This document shows positions 1-9,611 of a stretch of DNA of 20,716 bases, piece after piece (position 1 is the first letter of the stretch; each line of letters begins with the position of its first letter). Origin of the DNA: Azolla pinnata (lineage: Eukaryota > Streptophyta > Polypodiopsida > Salviniales > Salviniaceae); NCBI GenBank assembly GCA_037176905.1, contig JBBBWG010007402.1, forward strand, positions 4,569 through 25,284, given 5' to 3'. Below the pieces are notes generated by a model. It was given only the letters and a program-made list of their open reading frames with translations, was not told where the DNA came from and searched no databases. The position numbers and the translations under genes are program-made.

Positions 1-369
1 GAAGAAGAACCCCCAGAGAGTGATGATACATACCGATACGAGAGACAGGTCGAACCCTCTGTACAAGTTGTATAGCCTTATGGCCCTTTTTTCTTTTTTT
101 TCAACTAATTATGGCCGGAGAATGCTTTGCTTCTTCTTGAAGCTTTGCTGGTGCTTCTCCTCCTTCTTTGCACCATTGCGCGAAACCAAAATGATTGCGA
201 GAATGTGCTCCGATTCCCCGACACATATATTATATACATCATGTAGAGAAGAAGGGGGGCAAAAGATCTGAGTTGGATAGAGAAAGGGAGGAGAATTCTC
301 AACCAAAGTTTACACAACCAAACCACCTCTATTGTCTTGCATGTGTGTATAGTTGGTTGACCCTTCATG
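1..369. other. Upstream flank, no gene seen
   Basis: I see no convincing gene here. The stretch is mixed-composition DNA with short T-runs (around 88-100) and an AT patch near 226-238 (ACACATATATTATATACATC) that looks TATA-like but has no recognisable transcript behind it. Short reading frames here run on into the downstream trinucleotide array and owe their length to that array's lack of stop codons. Confidence 0.5.
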
Positions 370-401
<32 letters not shown>

Positions 402-890
402 CATCACCACCATCACCATCATCCTCATCACCATCACCATCACCACCAGCATCATCATCATCATCATCATCACCATCACCACCAGCATCAACATCACCAT
501 CATCAACATCACCATCACAACCATTATCACCCCATCACCATCATCATCATCACCATCGCCATCATCACCATCACCATCGCCATCATCACCATCACCACCA
601 GCACCAGCATCAACATCACCACCACCATCATCATTATCATCACCAACATCACCATCACAACCATCATCACCACCACCGCTGTCATCATCATCAATCATCA
701 TAACCATCATCACCATCATCACTATCATCACCATCATCACCATCATCACCATCATCACGATCATCACCATCACCACCATCATCATCACCACCATCACCAC
801 CACCATCACCACCGTCACCGCCATCACCATCATCAACATCACCATCACAACCATCATCACCATCACCATCATCACCACCACCATCACCCA
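370..890. repeat. 521-bp CAT/CAC trinucleotide array
   Basis: This is an almost unbroken run of CAT and CAC triplets, with occasional CAA, CAG, GCC and TAT, on the plus strand, which is nearly free of G. It lacks stops in several frames, giving spurious His-, Ile/Thr- and Ser/Pro-rich readings on one strand and Met/Val- and Asp/Gly-rich readings on the other. It is not a simple expansion: the 20-mer AACATCACCATCACAACCAT occurs at 505, 645 and 835, so larger blocks have been copied inside the array. It lies about 820 bp upstream of the CXC gene start. I read it as a non-coding compound microsatellite. Confidence 0.9.
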
Positions 891-896
891 ACATAA

Positions 897-988
897 ATTT
901 ATACATACAGACATGCATACATACATACATACGTACGTACATGGATACATACGTACATGGATACATACGTACATGAATACATACGTAC
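897..988. repeat. ATAC microsatellite plus 3 x 16-bp tandem repeat
   Basis: An (ATAC)n-like run at about 897-940 passes into three consecutive 16-bp units ATGGATACATACGTAC at 941-956, 957-972 and 973-988, the last with one mismatch. Each unit carries a TACGTA palindrome with an ACGT core. I see no coding potential. Confidence 0.8.
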
Positions 989-1028
989 ATACACTGATAC
1001 ATTCCCTGCTCGGATCCGCTCTGACAGA

Positions 1029-1270
1029 GAAGAAGAAGAAGAAGAAGAAGAAGAAGCGAGACAGAGAATCACTCTCACGGGGAGAATCTCTGTGCTTTTC
1101 TTCCATGTCAATCTCCATAGCTAGCGCTGCCTTTCCTCCTTACTCACCTACATTCCCTCTCCCCCGCCCGCCTGTCCTTCATCAGGCAGCCATCGCCATC
1201 GCCATCGCCATCGCCATCGCCATTTATCAGGTTGCTCTGCAGCTGCAAAATGGAATGGAATGGAATGGAA
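1029..1270. repeat. Cluster of short microsatellites (GAA, GCCATC, TGGAA)
   Basis: Three further simple repeats lie in the gene's upstream flank. They are a GAA run at about 1029-1056, a GCCATC hexamer run at about 1189-1223 (nearly six copies), and TGGAA pentamers at 1251-1270 followed by ATGAA-like units to about 1292. Between them is ordinary mixed sequence. Pyrimidine runs of CTT/CAT type follow at about 1320-1420. They may lie in the promoter or an untranslated leader of the CXC gene; the transcription start is not evident. Confidence 0.75.
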
Positions 1271-1584
1271 ATGAACTGAAATGAATGAATGAAGTTGGGC
1301 GTTTACCGCGTTCTTTCTTCAACCATCTCCTTCTTCTTCCTCTCCATCATCTTCATCTTCAGCATCAATCATCATCATCATCTTCTTCTTCTTCATCACC
1401 GTCTTCCTCTTCCTCTTCTTGTGCGCCGTCTCCATTGGCATGAATCCCCTCTGCGTGTCTCTATGCGCGTGAATGTTGCCTGCGGCATGCATGCAAGCAA
1501 CAATCGAGGAGCGTTGCTCACTCGATTCTTGTAGCAAAAGGCCTGAAACAAGGCAAGAGAACCGGATCGATCAGCTCCATATCC

Positions 1585-1615
1585 ATGTTCTGACGCCATG
1601 AGACCTTCCAGTTAG
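1585..1615 (+). promoter_or_regulatory. Two very short upstream ORFs before the CXC gene start
   Basis: ATG TTC TGA (1585-1593) and a five-codon frame ATG...TAG (1598-1615) lie about 100 bp before the main start at 1711. If the transcript begins upstream of 1585, these would be uORFs that reduce initiation at the main AUG. The main start context (gccATGG) is strong. Their presence is visible; that they are in the mRNA is inference. Confidence 0.3.
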
Positions 1616-1710
1616 CTCATTCTTGTGAGAGAGATAGAGCCAAGGCACAGGGAGAGGGTTTCCTCATCTGACATCTTCCGAGACAGAAAGAAGAGCGACG
1701 GAGAGTAGCC

Positions 1711-4700
1711 ATGGCAGCAGCAGGAATAGGCTCGCCCGATCCAAACCTGATCGTCCACACAGATTCCCAGGTAACTAACTCACTCACTCACTCACCAACA
1801 ATGGCGGATATCTAGATCCGAATCATCTTCAAACCTCGTCTCTGTTGCTCGGCAGGAATCTCCATTGTTCCACTTCCTGTGCAGCCTGTCTCCCATCAAG
1901 CCCATAAGATCCGAGCACACTGCAACCGCTCACAGCTTCTCGGAGCTGAGCTTCCCAGCCCCATCTTCGGTCTTTGTATCTCCGCAGATCAAAGAAACTC
2001 AGGCCAGAAGGTATGGAAATCTCGCCCCCCTCCCCGCTTCCAAACAAACTTCCCCGCACAATCTATACACAAATGCATTCGGAATTTCCTCTGTGGCTCT
2101 ATGCAGAACACATGTATATATGATCAGTAGGTTTTGCTCTCGGCAAAATATAGATATGTGGTATGCACAGACTAGAATTCCGGTTATGGCTTCTCGACGC
2201 AGCAGATAATATGCCTATATGCAGCGTCGTGAAACCATCATCCACTTGTTGCCATGAAATGGAAGCTTATGCGCCTTTGATCGCTTCCGCGAGTGCCAAG
2301 AATTTCGCTTCATCATTCTTTCCTGAGATTACCATTGAGCTAGTAATGCTGATTGCTCTGCTTGTACTGTTTTGTAGAAAGATCTTGGCAAGTGTGCTTG
2401 ATAGCACCACCATTGCAGCAAAGAGCAGCTGTAATGTGGAAACCTCATTCTTGCCATCTACTCCTATGGACATCTCACCAAATCCTATACAACAGCAACA
2501 GCAACAGCAACAGCTGCAAGGAGAAGAACAACAACATAAGCATCATCTTCATCACCATTATCAATGTCGAGATTTCGCACCTTCGAATCACGTGATCGAT
2601 GACAGCCAAGAATCTCATCCTATGATCTCCATGACCCATGTTCATAGCCATGAACAAGCTGCGACAACTGATTCAAGCCTGCACCAACAAATCACGTGTC
2701 GGGTAAGCTCTCCCCACATTTTCAGTTCTTCCATGGTCTTCTCCCAAGGACATGTCTTAGTATGTAGAAAGAGCTCTTTGCAAAATCAATCCTAGGCTGA
2801 TTTCCTTTGAGATTAGCTTTTTGACATTTACCCTAAATCGGCGCTTGTTTTCCTGTACATCTGGAACTAGCCGTGTGAATCGATGCTCATTCTGCTGATG
2901 TTAAATGTCTTCATAGCCTGCGATGGGCGGGATTCGAAGACGATGCCTGCAGTTTGGGACTCCAGAAGGCCATCAGGCAAGGGCTTCAACCCATGTTCCC
3001 ATGCTAGAAATGCCTTCAGCAGGGCCTTGCGATCATAATCTTTCGACTGGTTCCAGCTCGAACAACAATTTTCAGAGTGCGATTACTACTGCATCTGGCA
3101 TGCACCATTTTCTTTCGCACTACAATACCATGGACAATCCTGCAATGTTTGCTTCCCCCGATCTCGATGCATTGTCATATCCGCCTTGCCCTCTTCGATC
3201 CGAGCTGGAGATGGGACCTGAAATTTCCGATTTGAACATTCCTCGGCTTATTCCGAGTGAGGTTTCGTACACAACTCCATCGGCACACACTGTATACTCT
3301 TGTAGTGATCATGTTTGCGTTGAGAAATCTCCCTTGCTCAGTGGCATAGGGAACTTACCAGTTCATGTGCCTATGGATAGCTTCAGCACTAGCAATCCCA
3401 TCTGTTTAACTGGAAATCACTACAATCTTGTGCCTGGAAGCACATCTAGCCTAGGCCTCGAGGCATTTCTCTCCTTTGTAGAACGCATCAGTATGAATGC
3501 ACGAGATGCGAATGAGCCCTGGCCAAGAGATGTTCAGGGAGGTTGCATGCCAAGAGATTCCTGCTATAACCCCGGAACTGAGCCTGTTCAAAACCTCGAT
3601 CACGGGTATGCATTGTTTACACCTGGAGTAGCCCCTCAAGAGATCTCTCATCATCTTCACCAACCCGAATCCGAGCTCAATATCGACGATGAATCGGGTT
3701 ACGGAAGCCCCAAATGTGCTCCAAACAAGAAGAGGTAATGCAAAAAGACAGATATTTACATACTTACCTTTACTTTACTCTGTTTCTTCATCTACTACTA
3801 CTACTACTTCTTCTTCTTCTTTTGTTTCGCTGTCTTGGTGATGTAGAGTTTTTTCTTTCGTTTCCATTTTGGGTATTTTGACAGGAAGCTCTCCGTGGAC
3901 GACGATCTGAGCGGAGAGGGCTGCAAAAACTGCAAATGCAAGAAATCAAAATGCCTCAAACTGTGAGTGTTTGTTGTTTTAGGATCGAGGAGATGTGGAG
4001 TGCGAGAGCTAAATTACCTCTCCATGTTCTTCTGCCTGCCAGATACTGCGAATGCTTTGCATCTGGGGTGTATTGTGTGGGTGGGTGTAAATGCAATAAC
4101 TGCTACAACCGGCCCGAATTCGAGGAAATTGTGATCCGAACCAGAGAACAAATTGAATCGAGGAATCCTTCGGCCTTTGCGCCCAAGATCATGCGAGGAT
4201 TGATCTCTTCACCCGCCTCTATCGGGGTACTTGCATTCTCTCTTCTCTTTTTGAATGGACCCAAACACATATGTAGCTGTATTGTTTTGCAATTGAAAAG
4301 CTCACATACCTCGTGGAATTTGGATTTCGATTTACTGAAGCAGATCAATTTGCATGCATTTTCTGTATTGTTGTTTTTTGGATGTTGCATGGATCCGAAG
4401 GAGGATCGATGCCTTGACATCAGTCCTATGCCCATGCGCCACAAGCGTGGCTGCAACTGCAAGAAATCGCAGTGCTCGAAGAAGTATTGCGAATGCTACC
4501 AGGTGTTTGATTCATTCCTACACCACATTTTATGCAGAGTTTTATGCTTTTACCGCGCTCTTCGAATGACTGGATGGGATGCTTCTTTGACTCGGACTGC
4601 TCACGCGTTGTTCGGCTTCTGTTTTGGTGGTTGATCTCTGTGATTGTGTAGGCGGGAATCGGCTGCGGTGAAGGCTGCCGATGTGAAGGATGCCGGAACA

Positions 4701-5954
4701 TCTTCGGGAGAAATGAAGGTTTGTTGTGTTCTTTCTTCTCTGATTCCTTCCCCACCACATATGTACTTCAGAGGAGGGGGGGCTCAAGCTCCCATGGTTT
4801 TTTTGCTTTTGCAAAGAGAGGAAGGATCTGCAATATGTTGTGATTCGAACCGAATAGTTGGATTTGTTTCGATGACGGCAGGCAATTCAACAGCCCAAGT
4901 CGATGACTCGAACGAGCAGCGGAAAACTGGCGCAGAATCGATGGGCAGCTGTAATGAGGAGGAAATGCTCGACATGGATTCGGATCCGCCTCCTCCTCAT
5001 CAGCATCATCAGCATCATCAGAATCAGCATCAAGAAGAGCAATATTATCAATGCGATCGAAGCAATAACACACTTCTTTCTCCCTTCACGCCATATCTCA
5101 GCGAACAATCGGGGTGAGCACTAGGCCTGATAGAGAGACCGTAGAGAGTTTTTTCCCTTTCCGATCTAACAAAACAAGATCCGGAAGACGGAACCTATTT
5201 CAACCATGCCTTTGATTGATGCTTGTTCCCTTTTGGTAATTCTTGCGGGCGATTCTCCGTGTCGGATCAATGCAGACAGAATGCTCAAGCGCTGGAATTC
5301 GGATCGCCATTGCGGATATTCGAGGCGCTAGAGGAAGGGATCGAGAGCTTGGGGCGGATCGATGCAGCTCCGGCTTGTGCTTCGGATGGCATCTCTTCGC
5401 CGCTCCCACAGCTCTCCGAGGACGAGTTCACATCGTGCGATCGGATCAGCGCATCATCCCAAGCATTACTATACGGTGGAAGATGCCAACAAGCATTGTA
5501 TGATGACGATGATGAAGATGAAGATGAAGATGAAGAAGAAGATGATGATGATCAGATGATGATGAATGGCCGATGCGATTCATATGAAGAGCTCGACGGA
5601 ATCGAGAAGCCTAGCCCTCACAATCACAACAACAGTGATGCCTTTGGCAGGTTGAGTGCTGCGCCGGGGATTGTTCTTCGGACACGATCGCCGCAACAGA
5701 AGAGGGTGTTCACGCGCATCGCCATGGCACCTGCATTGCTCAAGAATGGCAGGAAGTTCATCTTGCAGGCATTGCCACCACAACCACCACCAACATCATC
5801 ATCATCATCATCATCATCAACATCATCATCATCATCATCATCATCATCATTCATTGGAGCACCTGATCACAGCTTGGTGCTGCATCCTTTCAGTACCAGT
5901 CATATGCTTCACTCGACGCAATGCGATGCATCTACCAGTCATATGATACACTAG
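1711..5954 (+). CDS. Tesmin/TSO1-like CXC (CPP family) transcription factor, 10 coding exons
   Basis: The product is probably a nuclear DNA-binding protein of the CPP/TSO1/LIN54 family. Such proteins bind TTYGAA-type (CHR) elements and, in the family, serve in MuvB/DREAM-like complexes that control cell-cycle and reproductive genes. Exons deduced from GT-AG sites and reading phase are 1711-1770, 1856-2010, 2378-2702, 2917-3734, 3885-3962, 4043-4226, 4401-4502 (acceptor could be 4404), 4652-4718, 4882-5113 and 5276-5954. They join in frame to 899 codons plus stop. Residues 21-72 carry the conserved N-terminal block (SPLFHFLCSLSPIKPI, then FSELSFPAPSSVFVSP). Residues 187-193 are RRRCLQF, the plant CPP signature. 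The first CXC motif spans about 466-499 and the second about 558-588. Both match CxCx4Cx3YCxCx6Cx3CxCx2C with every cysteine and the DNA-contacting tyrosine positions present. They are joined by the RNPSAFAPKI linker, and the second is followed by GCRNIFGRNE. The family's C-terminal NGRKFILQA lies at about 831-839. Low-complexity tracts are Q8 (110-117), a His-rich stretch (about 125-132), HQ-rich (exon 9), acidic (about 750-766) and an 18-residue Ser/Thr run (about 848-865). The start was chosen because it opens exon 1 in phase in a strong context. I see no disabling break. The family call is firm. The exon 7 acceptor is the least certain join. Confidence 0.93.
3791..3820. repeat. CTA/CTT microsatellite in intron 4
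   Basis: A run of CTA triplets changes into CTT triplets inside the intron between the large fourth exon and the exon that opens CXC motif 1. It is part of the unusually SSR-rich character of this locus and also lengthens the pyrimidine content ahead of the acceptor at 3884. Confidence 0.7.
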
Positions 5955-6300
5955 ATGCAATTGCAATGCCGATGCACGATTTCCCCCCCCCCCATTGTTA
6001 ACTAGCATCGGTGCTATTTGGCGCGATTCGGAGGAACGGAAAAATGGCTGCCACTGCCACTCTCTTTTGGCAGGTGATTCGTTCGGGTTTTCGGAGCTAT
6101 ATTTGCCCTCGTGGGAATCGAATCAAGAGCTCTCCATGTTTAACACTAACAGCTCTCCAAAATTACTCTCCACTAACTCGGCAAGTCCATCCATGCTGTG
6201 AAATGTTTGCTTGATTGCAGCCAAAAGCAATGCAGTAGCAATATCACACATTGACTAATCCAAAATCAAGAGGCTCGGATTATATAGTCTAACACTAGTC
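5955..6300 (+). other. Presumed 3' untranslated region and flank of the CXC gene
   Basis: After the TAG at 5952-5954 there is a C9 run near 5983-5993, then mixed sequence with a 68-codon open frame (5995-6201) that resembles no family I know and lacks upstream continuity. I treat it as untranslated. No clear AATAAA is visible, so the polyadenylation site cannot be placed. A TTTGGCGCG string at 6017-6025 matches the E2F consensus TTTSSCGC. Confidence 0.4.
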
Positions 6301-7036
6301 TAAGTAAAACCCTTTCTTCTTCTCCTTCTAATCCTAACTCTAACCCTAACCCTAATCCTCAGTGATGTGGATTGATTGAGCTAATCACCCCCCATGATAA
6401 GAGGGCACACCGACCCAAATGACCTTTAGCATCTACTTATTATTTCTATTTTATACTACTTGTAGTCATAGTTATGGATGGATAAATATTAGCTTAAATA
6501 CGATCAATCTCAAAGGGGAAGTGCGGGGTCTTGTTTTTCTTCAATGACTCTTGATAGTTTAAACCTTTGTATCTCCTTATTCTTAGACTCATAGTACTAT
6601 AGAATTGAGAGTCTAATTTAGTGTTGGAAATTGGCGAGTAATCATCTCTGGCCCAATGGTGGATTTTACTGTTTCTTACTAGTAGTCTTTGTGACTCAAC
6701 AATGGATCATATTTCAAGTTGCTCCATCGATTACTAATACTAGTAATCTACTCAACTAATCATTATCACTTAAAATTCATTCATTATTATGATTGTCTTA
6801 TTCTTTAATTAATTAATTCTCTTACTAGTTCCCTACCTCTATCTCCGTAATTGCTTAAGTGATTATAATCGTTGTATTACTATCTCTTAGTCTTAACTCA
6901 AGCTCTAACCCCTAAAACCTAACCTAGCTCAAGTTCTGACCCCAATCTTAGCCTAAGTTGTAATTCCAAAGCTACCGCTAGTTACCTTAACTCTTCTCAA
7001 GTTAGAACCAATAATTATCACCAATAGATTCCCTAT
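6301..7036. other. AT-rich intergenic DNA with telomere-like motif
   Basis: I see no gene here. At about 6335-6358 there is a short run of CCCTAA-type units (TAACCCTAACCCTAATCC), the complement of degenerate TTAGGG. The rest is AT-rich with many ACTAGT/CTAGT pieces and scattered CTAACC motifs near 6893-6925. It ends at the copia target-site duplication. Confidence 0.5.
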
Positions 7037-7041
7037 GATAT
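7037..7041. repeat. Target-site duplication GATAT (left)
   Basis: GATAT immediately precedes the left LTR and is repeated exactly at 12119-12123 after the right LTR. A 5-bp duplication is the usual size for Ty1/copia integration. The match fixes the LTR ends at TGTGAG...TTCACA. Confidence 0.85.
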
Positions 7042-7172
7042 TGTGAGAAAGGAGAGAAGGTAGAAGAGAGCTGCCTCTTAGGAGAGAGAGGAGAGAGAGA
7101 GAGAGAGGAGAGAGAAGAGGGAACGTCCAATTTTATATTTCTAACTCTTGCATACATCGTGGCCTTGGAGGC

Positions 7173-7185
7173 CTATATATTTATA
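7173..7185 (-). promoter_or_regulatory. TATA box of the copia LTR promoter (left LTR)
   Basis: The minus strand reads TATAAATATATAG, followed by a GGCC-TTGGA-GGCC palindrome downstream and preceded by CATGCATG. The equivalent in the other LTR is TATAAATAG at 11981-11989. The position within the LTR, with the CT-rich leader after it in the minus-strand sense, fits the U3/R boundary. Promoter function is inference. Confidence 0.6.
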
Positions 7186-7224
7186 CATGCATGGAAGGAA
7201 ATGGTGAGGGTCGTGCATGGAGGG

Positions 7225-7260
7225 ATATGGAACGTCGTGACGGTGGGTGACGTTCCATAT
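7225..7260. repeat. Perfect 12-bp inverted repeat with ACGT cores in LTR
   Basis: ATATGGAACGTC (7225-7236) and GACGTTCCATAT (7249-7260) are exact reverse complements separated by a 12-nt loop. Each arm has an AACGTC/GACGTT ACGT core of the type bound by plant bZIP factors. It lies on the U3 side of the LTR TATA box. The right LTR has a decayed version. Confidence 0.75.
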
Positions 7261-7314
7261 CACACGCCCATGACGGTGGTTCATATTTGATTATCATAAC
7301 TTATTATCTTCACA

Positions 7315-7323
7315 CACCCCCTT
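7315..7323 (-). other. Polypurine tract of the copia element
   Basis: The minus strand reads AAGGGGGTG immediately before the LTR start TGTGAAG. This is the expected position and composition for the plus-strand DNA primer of an LTR retrotransposon. Confidence 0.75.
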
Positions 7324-7329
7324 AAGTTA

Positions 7330-8880
7330 GATAATTGGTTTGAGTCATATCTAATTATAACTTTTGTAGTGTTTGGATTTTTTAGTAGACTTTGCGAGAA
7401 AGTTTGGCCATTGTTCTTCAGTGTGCACATGTGTTATCTCAATATTGTCTTCTTGTAGTAGTTCTCTAGTGAACTGAAGCTTCATGGCTATATGCTTGGT
7501 CAACTCAGAGTGCTTAAGGTTCTTCGCAAGTATTATGGCTGATATGTTGTCACATCGAAGGATAAGTGGTTGATCTGGGAACAACATTATCTCTTTCAAG
7601 AAGTACTTTAGCCAAATTCCTTCCTTTAACACCAAAGTCATTGCCATGTATTCAGCTTCAGTTGATGAGAGTGTGACCTGTTACTACTTTTTACTTTGCC
7701 ATGAAATGGCTCCACTTGAGAGAAGGTACACGTAACCAGATGTTGATTGTAATGTCTCTTCATCACCCCCCAATCGACATCGAAGTAACAAGTTAAATAT
7801 GGTTGCGGAAGAGGTTGACTTGCTGAGTATGTGATGCCGAGGTCTTTGGTTTCTTGAAGGTACCTGAGGAGGCACTTCAAGTGTTGAGTGTGGATAGGAC
7901 TTGGTGCATGCATATAACGAGCTATGAAGTTAGTTGCAAAGCATATGTCCGACCTTGTGTATGTCACAAGGTACCGGATTCCATCGAGGATGTTGGCATA
8001 AGGAAATGCCACCATGTCGGAGGTTGGGATAGTTGCTAATGATGAGGTTGGGGTTTTCGCTTTGAGAGAGAATGGTAGAGGTGTTGATACCTCTTTACAT
8101 GTAGACATGTTATATTTTTTGAGGAAGGATTCAACATAGCATTTTTGGTTGATGCGGATGAGGCCATAGGAGGGGTCTTGGAAGACTTGGATGCCAAGGC
8201 AATAGTGGAGTGCTCCCATATCTTGCATCGAGACGGATGCATGGTGTTCACTCTTGGCCTTGGCTAGTACATTGTTGGAGTTGGATAGGATGAGGATGCC
8301 ATCCACATAGATGGCTAGTATGAGGATTACATTGAGGCCGTTGCGATTGTATACATTTGGGTCAGACTGGAAGCGAGTATAGCCAAGGTTATACATACAA
8401 GTGGTGAATCGTTCGTACCACTAACGTGGGGATTGTTTGAGGCCATATAAAGATTTCACCAATTTACAAACATGATGGGGATGATCCTTAGAGATGTAGG
8501 ATGGTGGTTGCTCCATGTAAATATCTTCATGAAGGTCACCATGAAGAAATGCAGTTCGAATATTCATTTGATGAATAATGAGGCGAAATTGAGTAGCAGT
8601 GGCGAGTAACGCCCGGAAAGAGGTGATTTGGAGTACATAGAAAACGTCTCTTTGTAATCCATGTTAGACACTTGTGAGAAGCCATGTGCCACCAATTGAG
8701 CTTTGTAGCGTGAGATCAAACTATTGACATTGAACTTCTGTAGGTGTAGCCACTTGCAAGACACCAGCTTCCGATCAGGCAGTGGTGGTACTGGTCGTCA
8801 TGTTTCGTTTTCCATTAGGGATTGATACTCTGAGTCCATGGCTTCACGCCATGAAGCGGCTTCCGGTCCTGAGAGAGCTT
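7330..8880 (-). pseudogene. Copia pol remnant: reverse transcriptase and RNase H
   Basis: The recognisable order on the minus strand starts with the RT entry block (ASWREAM near 8860, then CKWLHLQKF and YKAQLVAHGFSQ at 8690-8760). The palm region follows, in the frame ending at 7638, with LAIYVDGILIL at about 8290-8320. The catalytic Y-V-D-D box here reads Y-V-D-G (8298-8309), so one of the two metal-binding aspartates is lost. RNase H follows: CYFDVDWGG, STSGYVYLLSSGAISWQSKK (7684-7760), then RCDNISAI and TKHIAMKLQFTRELL (7351-7560). Frame changes occur near 7770 and 7650. A TGA replaces the expected Trp near 8800. It would have copied the element's RNA into DNA. No active product is possible. 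Confidence 0.9.
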
Positions 8881-9030
8881 CTTGTATTGATAGAGTGTCA
8901 AACGAGTCATGGTTGTATAAATAGAGGTCATCGTTGGAAGAGAGAACTTGGCTCATATGATAGAGGGTATCTAAGGTAAAAGAAGTGTTATCTAGTGGTT
9001 TTGGGTTAGAGTTTAAGAGTACACTAGATG

Positions 9031-9611
9031 TTAGGATGTTGGTTTTCTCATAAATCTCTTTAAGGATCGAACTTTAGGAGCTTTGGGTGGACGAGTTTTG
9101 GGGATCGGCCCTAGTAGGGATGGTTGATGAACAGACTCTATCGGTATGGTGGTAGGTAGAGATCGATGGGAGTTTCGGGGTGTGTTTGGGGTAGGAGTTT
9201 TACAAACTCTTGGGGTGGGGTTAGATATATAGGTGGGTTGTGTATTGGGAGACTCGCGAAATAAATGAGATATGATTTTGGTGCTAGGAGACCAGAAAGG
9301 TGCACTAGGTGGTGTTGGGATTGGTGTTGAGTACTGGGAGTGGAAGTGTTCGGTGAGAAGGGAGTGAATTGGCATGACTCCTCCCATTGAACTTGAGGGT
9401 TAGAGAGAATGTTTGGAGATGATTTTGCGGGAGTTGGATTAATGGATGGGGTGAAGGAGGTGATATCAGGATTATGGTTTTCAGATTGAGGGCTGATAAG
9501 GGAGCTCTTATCGAAGTAGACCAAATGGGCGAGTTGGACTCTCCGATGCGCTGGATCGTATAGTCGATACGCCTTGATGCCAAATCGATCGCCGTAGCCA
9601 ACGAAGATCAT
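9031..9611 (-). pseudogene. Copia integrase C-terminal and Pro/Ser-rich linker remnant
   Basis: On the minus strand from 9611 the reading IFVGYGDRFGIKAYRLYDP and LAHLVYFDKSS matches the conserved block between integrase and RT in copia polyproteins. A Pro/Ser/Thr/Asn-rich stretch of low conservation follows, as is normal between integrase and RT. The frame shifts several times before the RT entry block at about 8880. It has no independent function. Confidence 0.75.

Larger units (their letters stand above)
7042..7314 (-). repeat. Copia 3' LTR (left copy, 273 bp)
   Basis: It begins TGTGAGAAAGG and ends ATCTTCACA on the plus strand, matching the right copy at 11837-12118 along its whole length. 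It contains a GA-rich tract (about 7083-7125) and, on the minus strand, a TATAAATATATAG box. It also holds a perfect 12-bp inverted repeat with ACGT cores, and it keeps more CpG dinucleotides than the other LTR. Confidence 0.92.

Noticed and set aside
195..896. Long His-rich open frame, and long Met/Val- and Ile/Thr-rich frames on both strands (105-1284)
   Set aside because: All owe their length to the stop-free CAT/CAC array. There are several overlapping frames of equal length with no conserved domain, so I do not call a protein.
370..1223. CRISPR-like or other spaced repeat array
   Set aside because: The repeats are contiguous microsatellites without unique spacers, in a plant nuclear context.
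4344..4400. Alternative acceptor at 4343 that would add 19 codons before exon 7 of the CXC gene
   Set aside because: It keeps frame but would insert a hydrophobic stretch (INLHAFSVLLFFGCCMDPK) into the linker between the two CXC motifs, where family members have a short polar linker. The acceptor at 4400 gives the expected form.
5995..6201. 68-codon plus-strand frame after the CXC gene
   Set aside because: It lies in the presumed 3' UTR, matches no family I recognise and needs an unsupported splice to join the gene.
7366..7371. TAGTG as a partner terminus for the CACTA end at 14085
   Set aside because: It lies inside the copia element, on the wrong side, and lacks the inverted repeat and GCGAC motifs around it.
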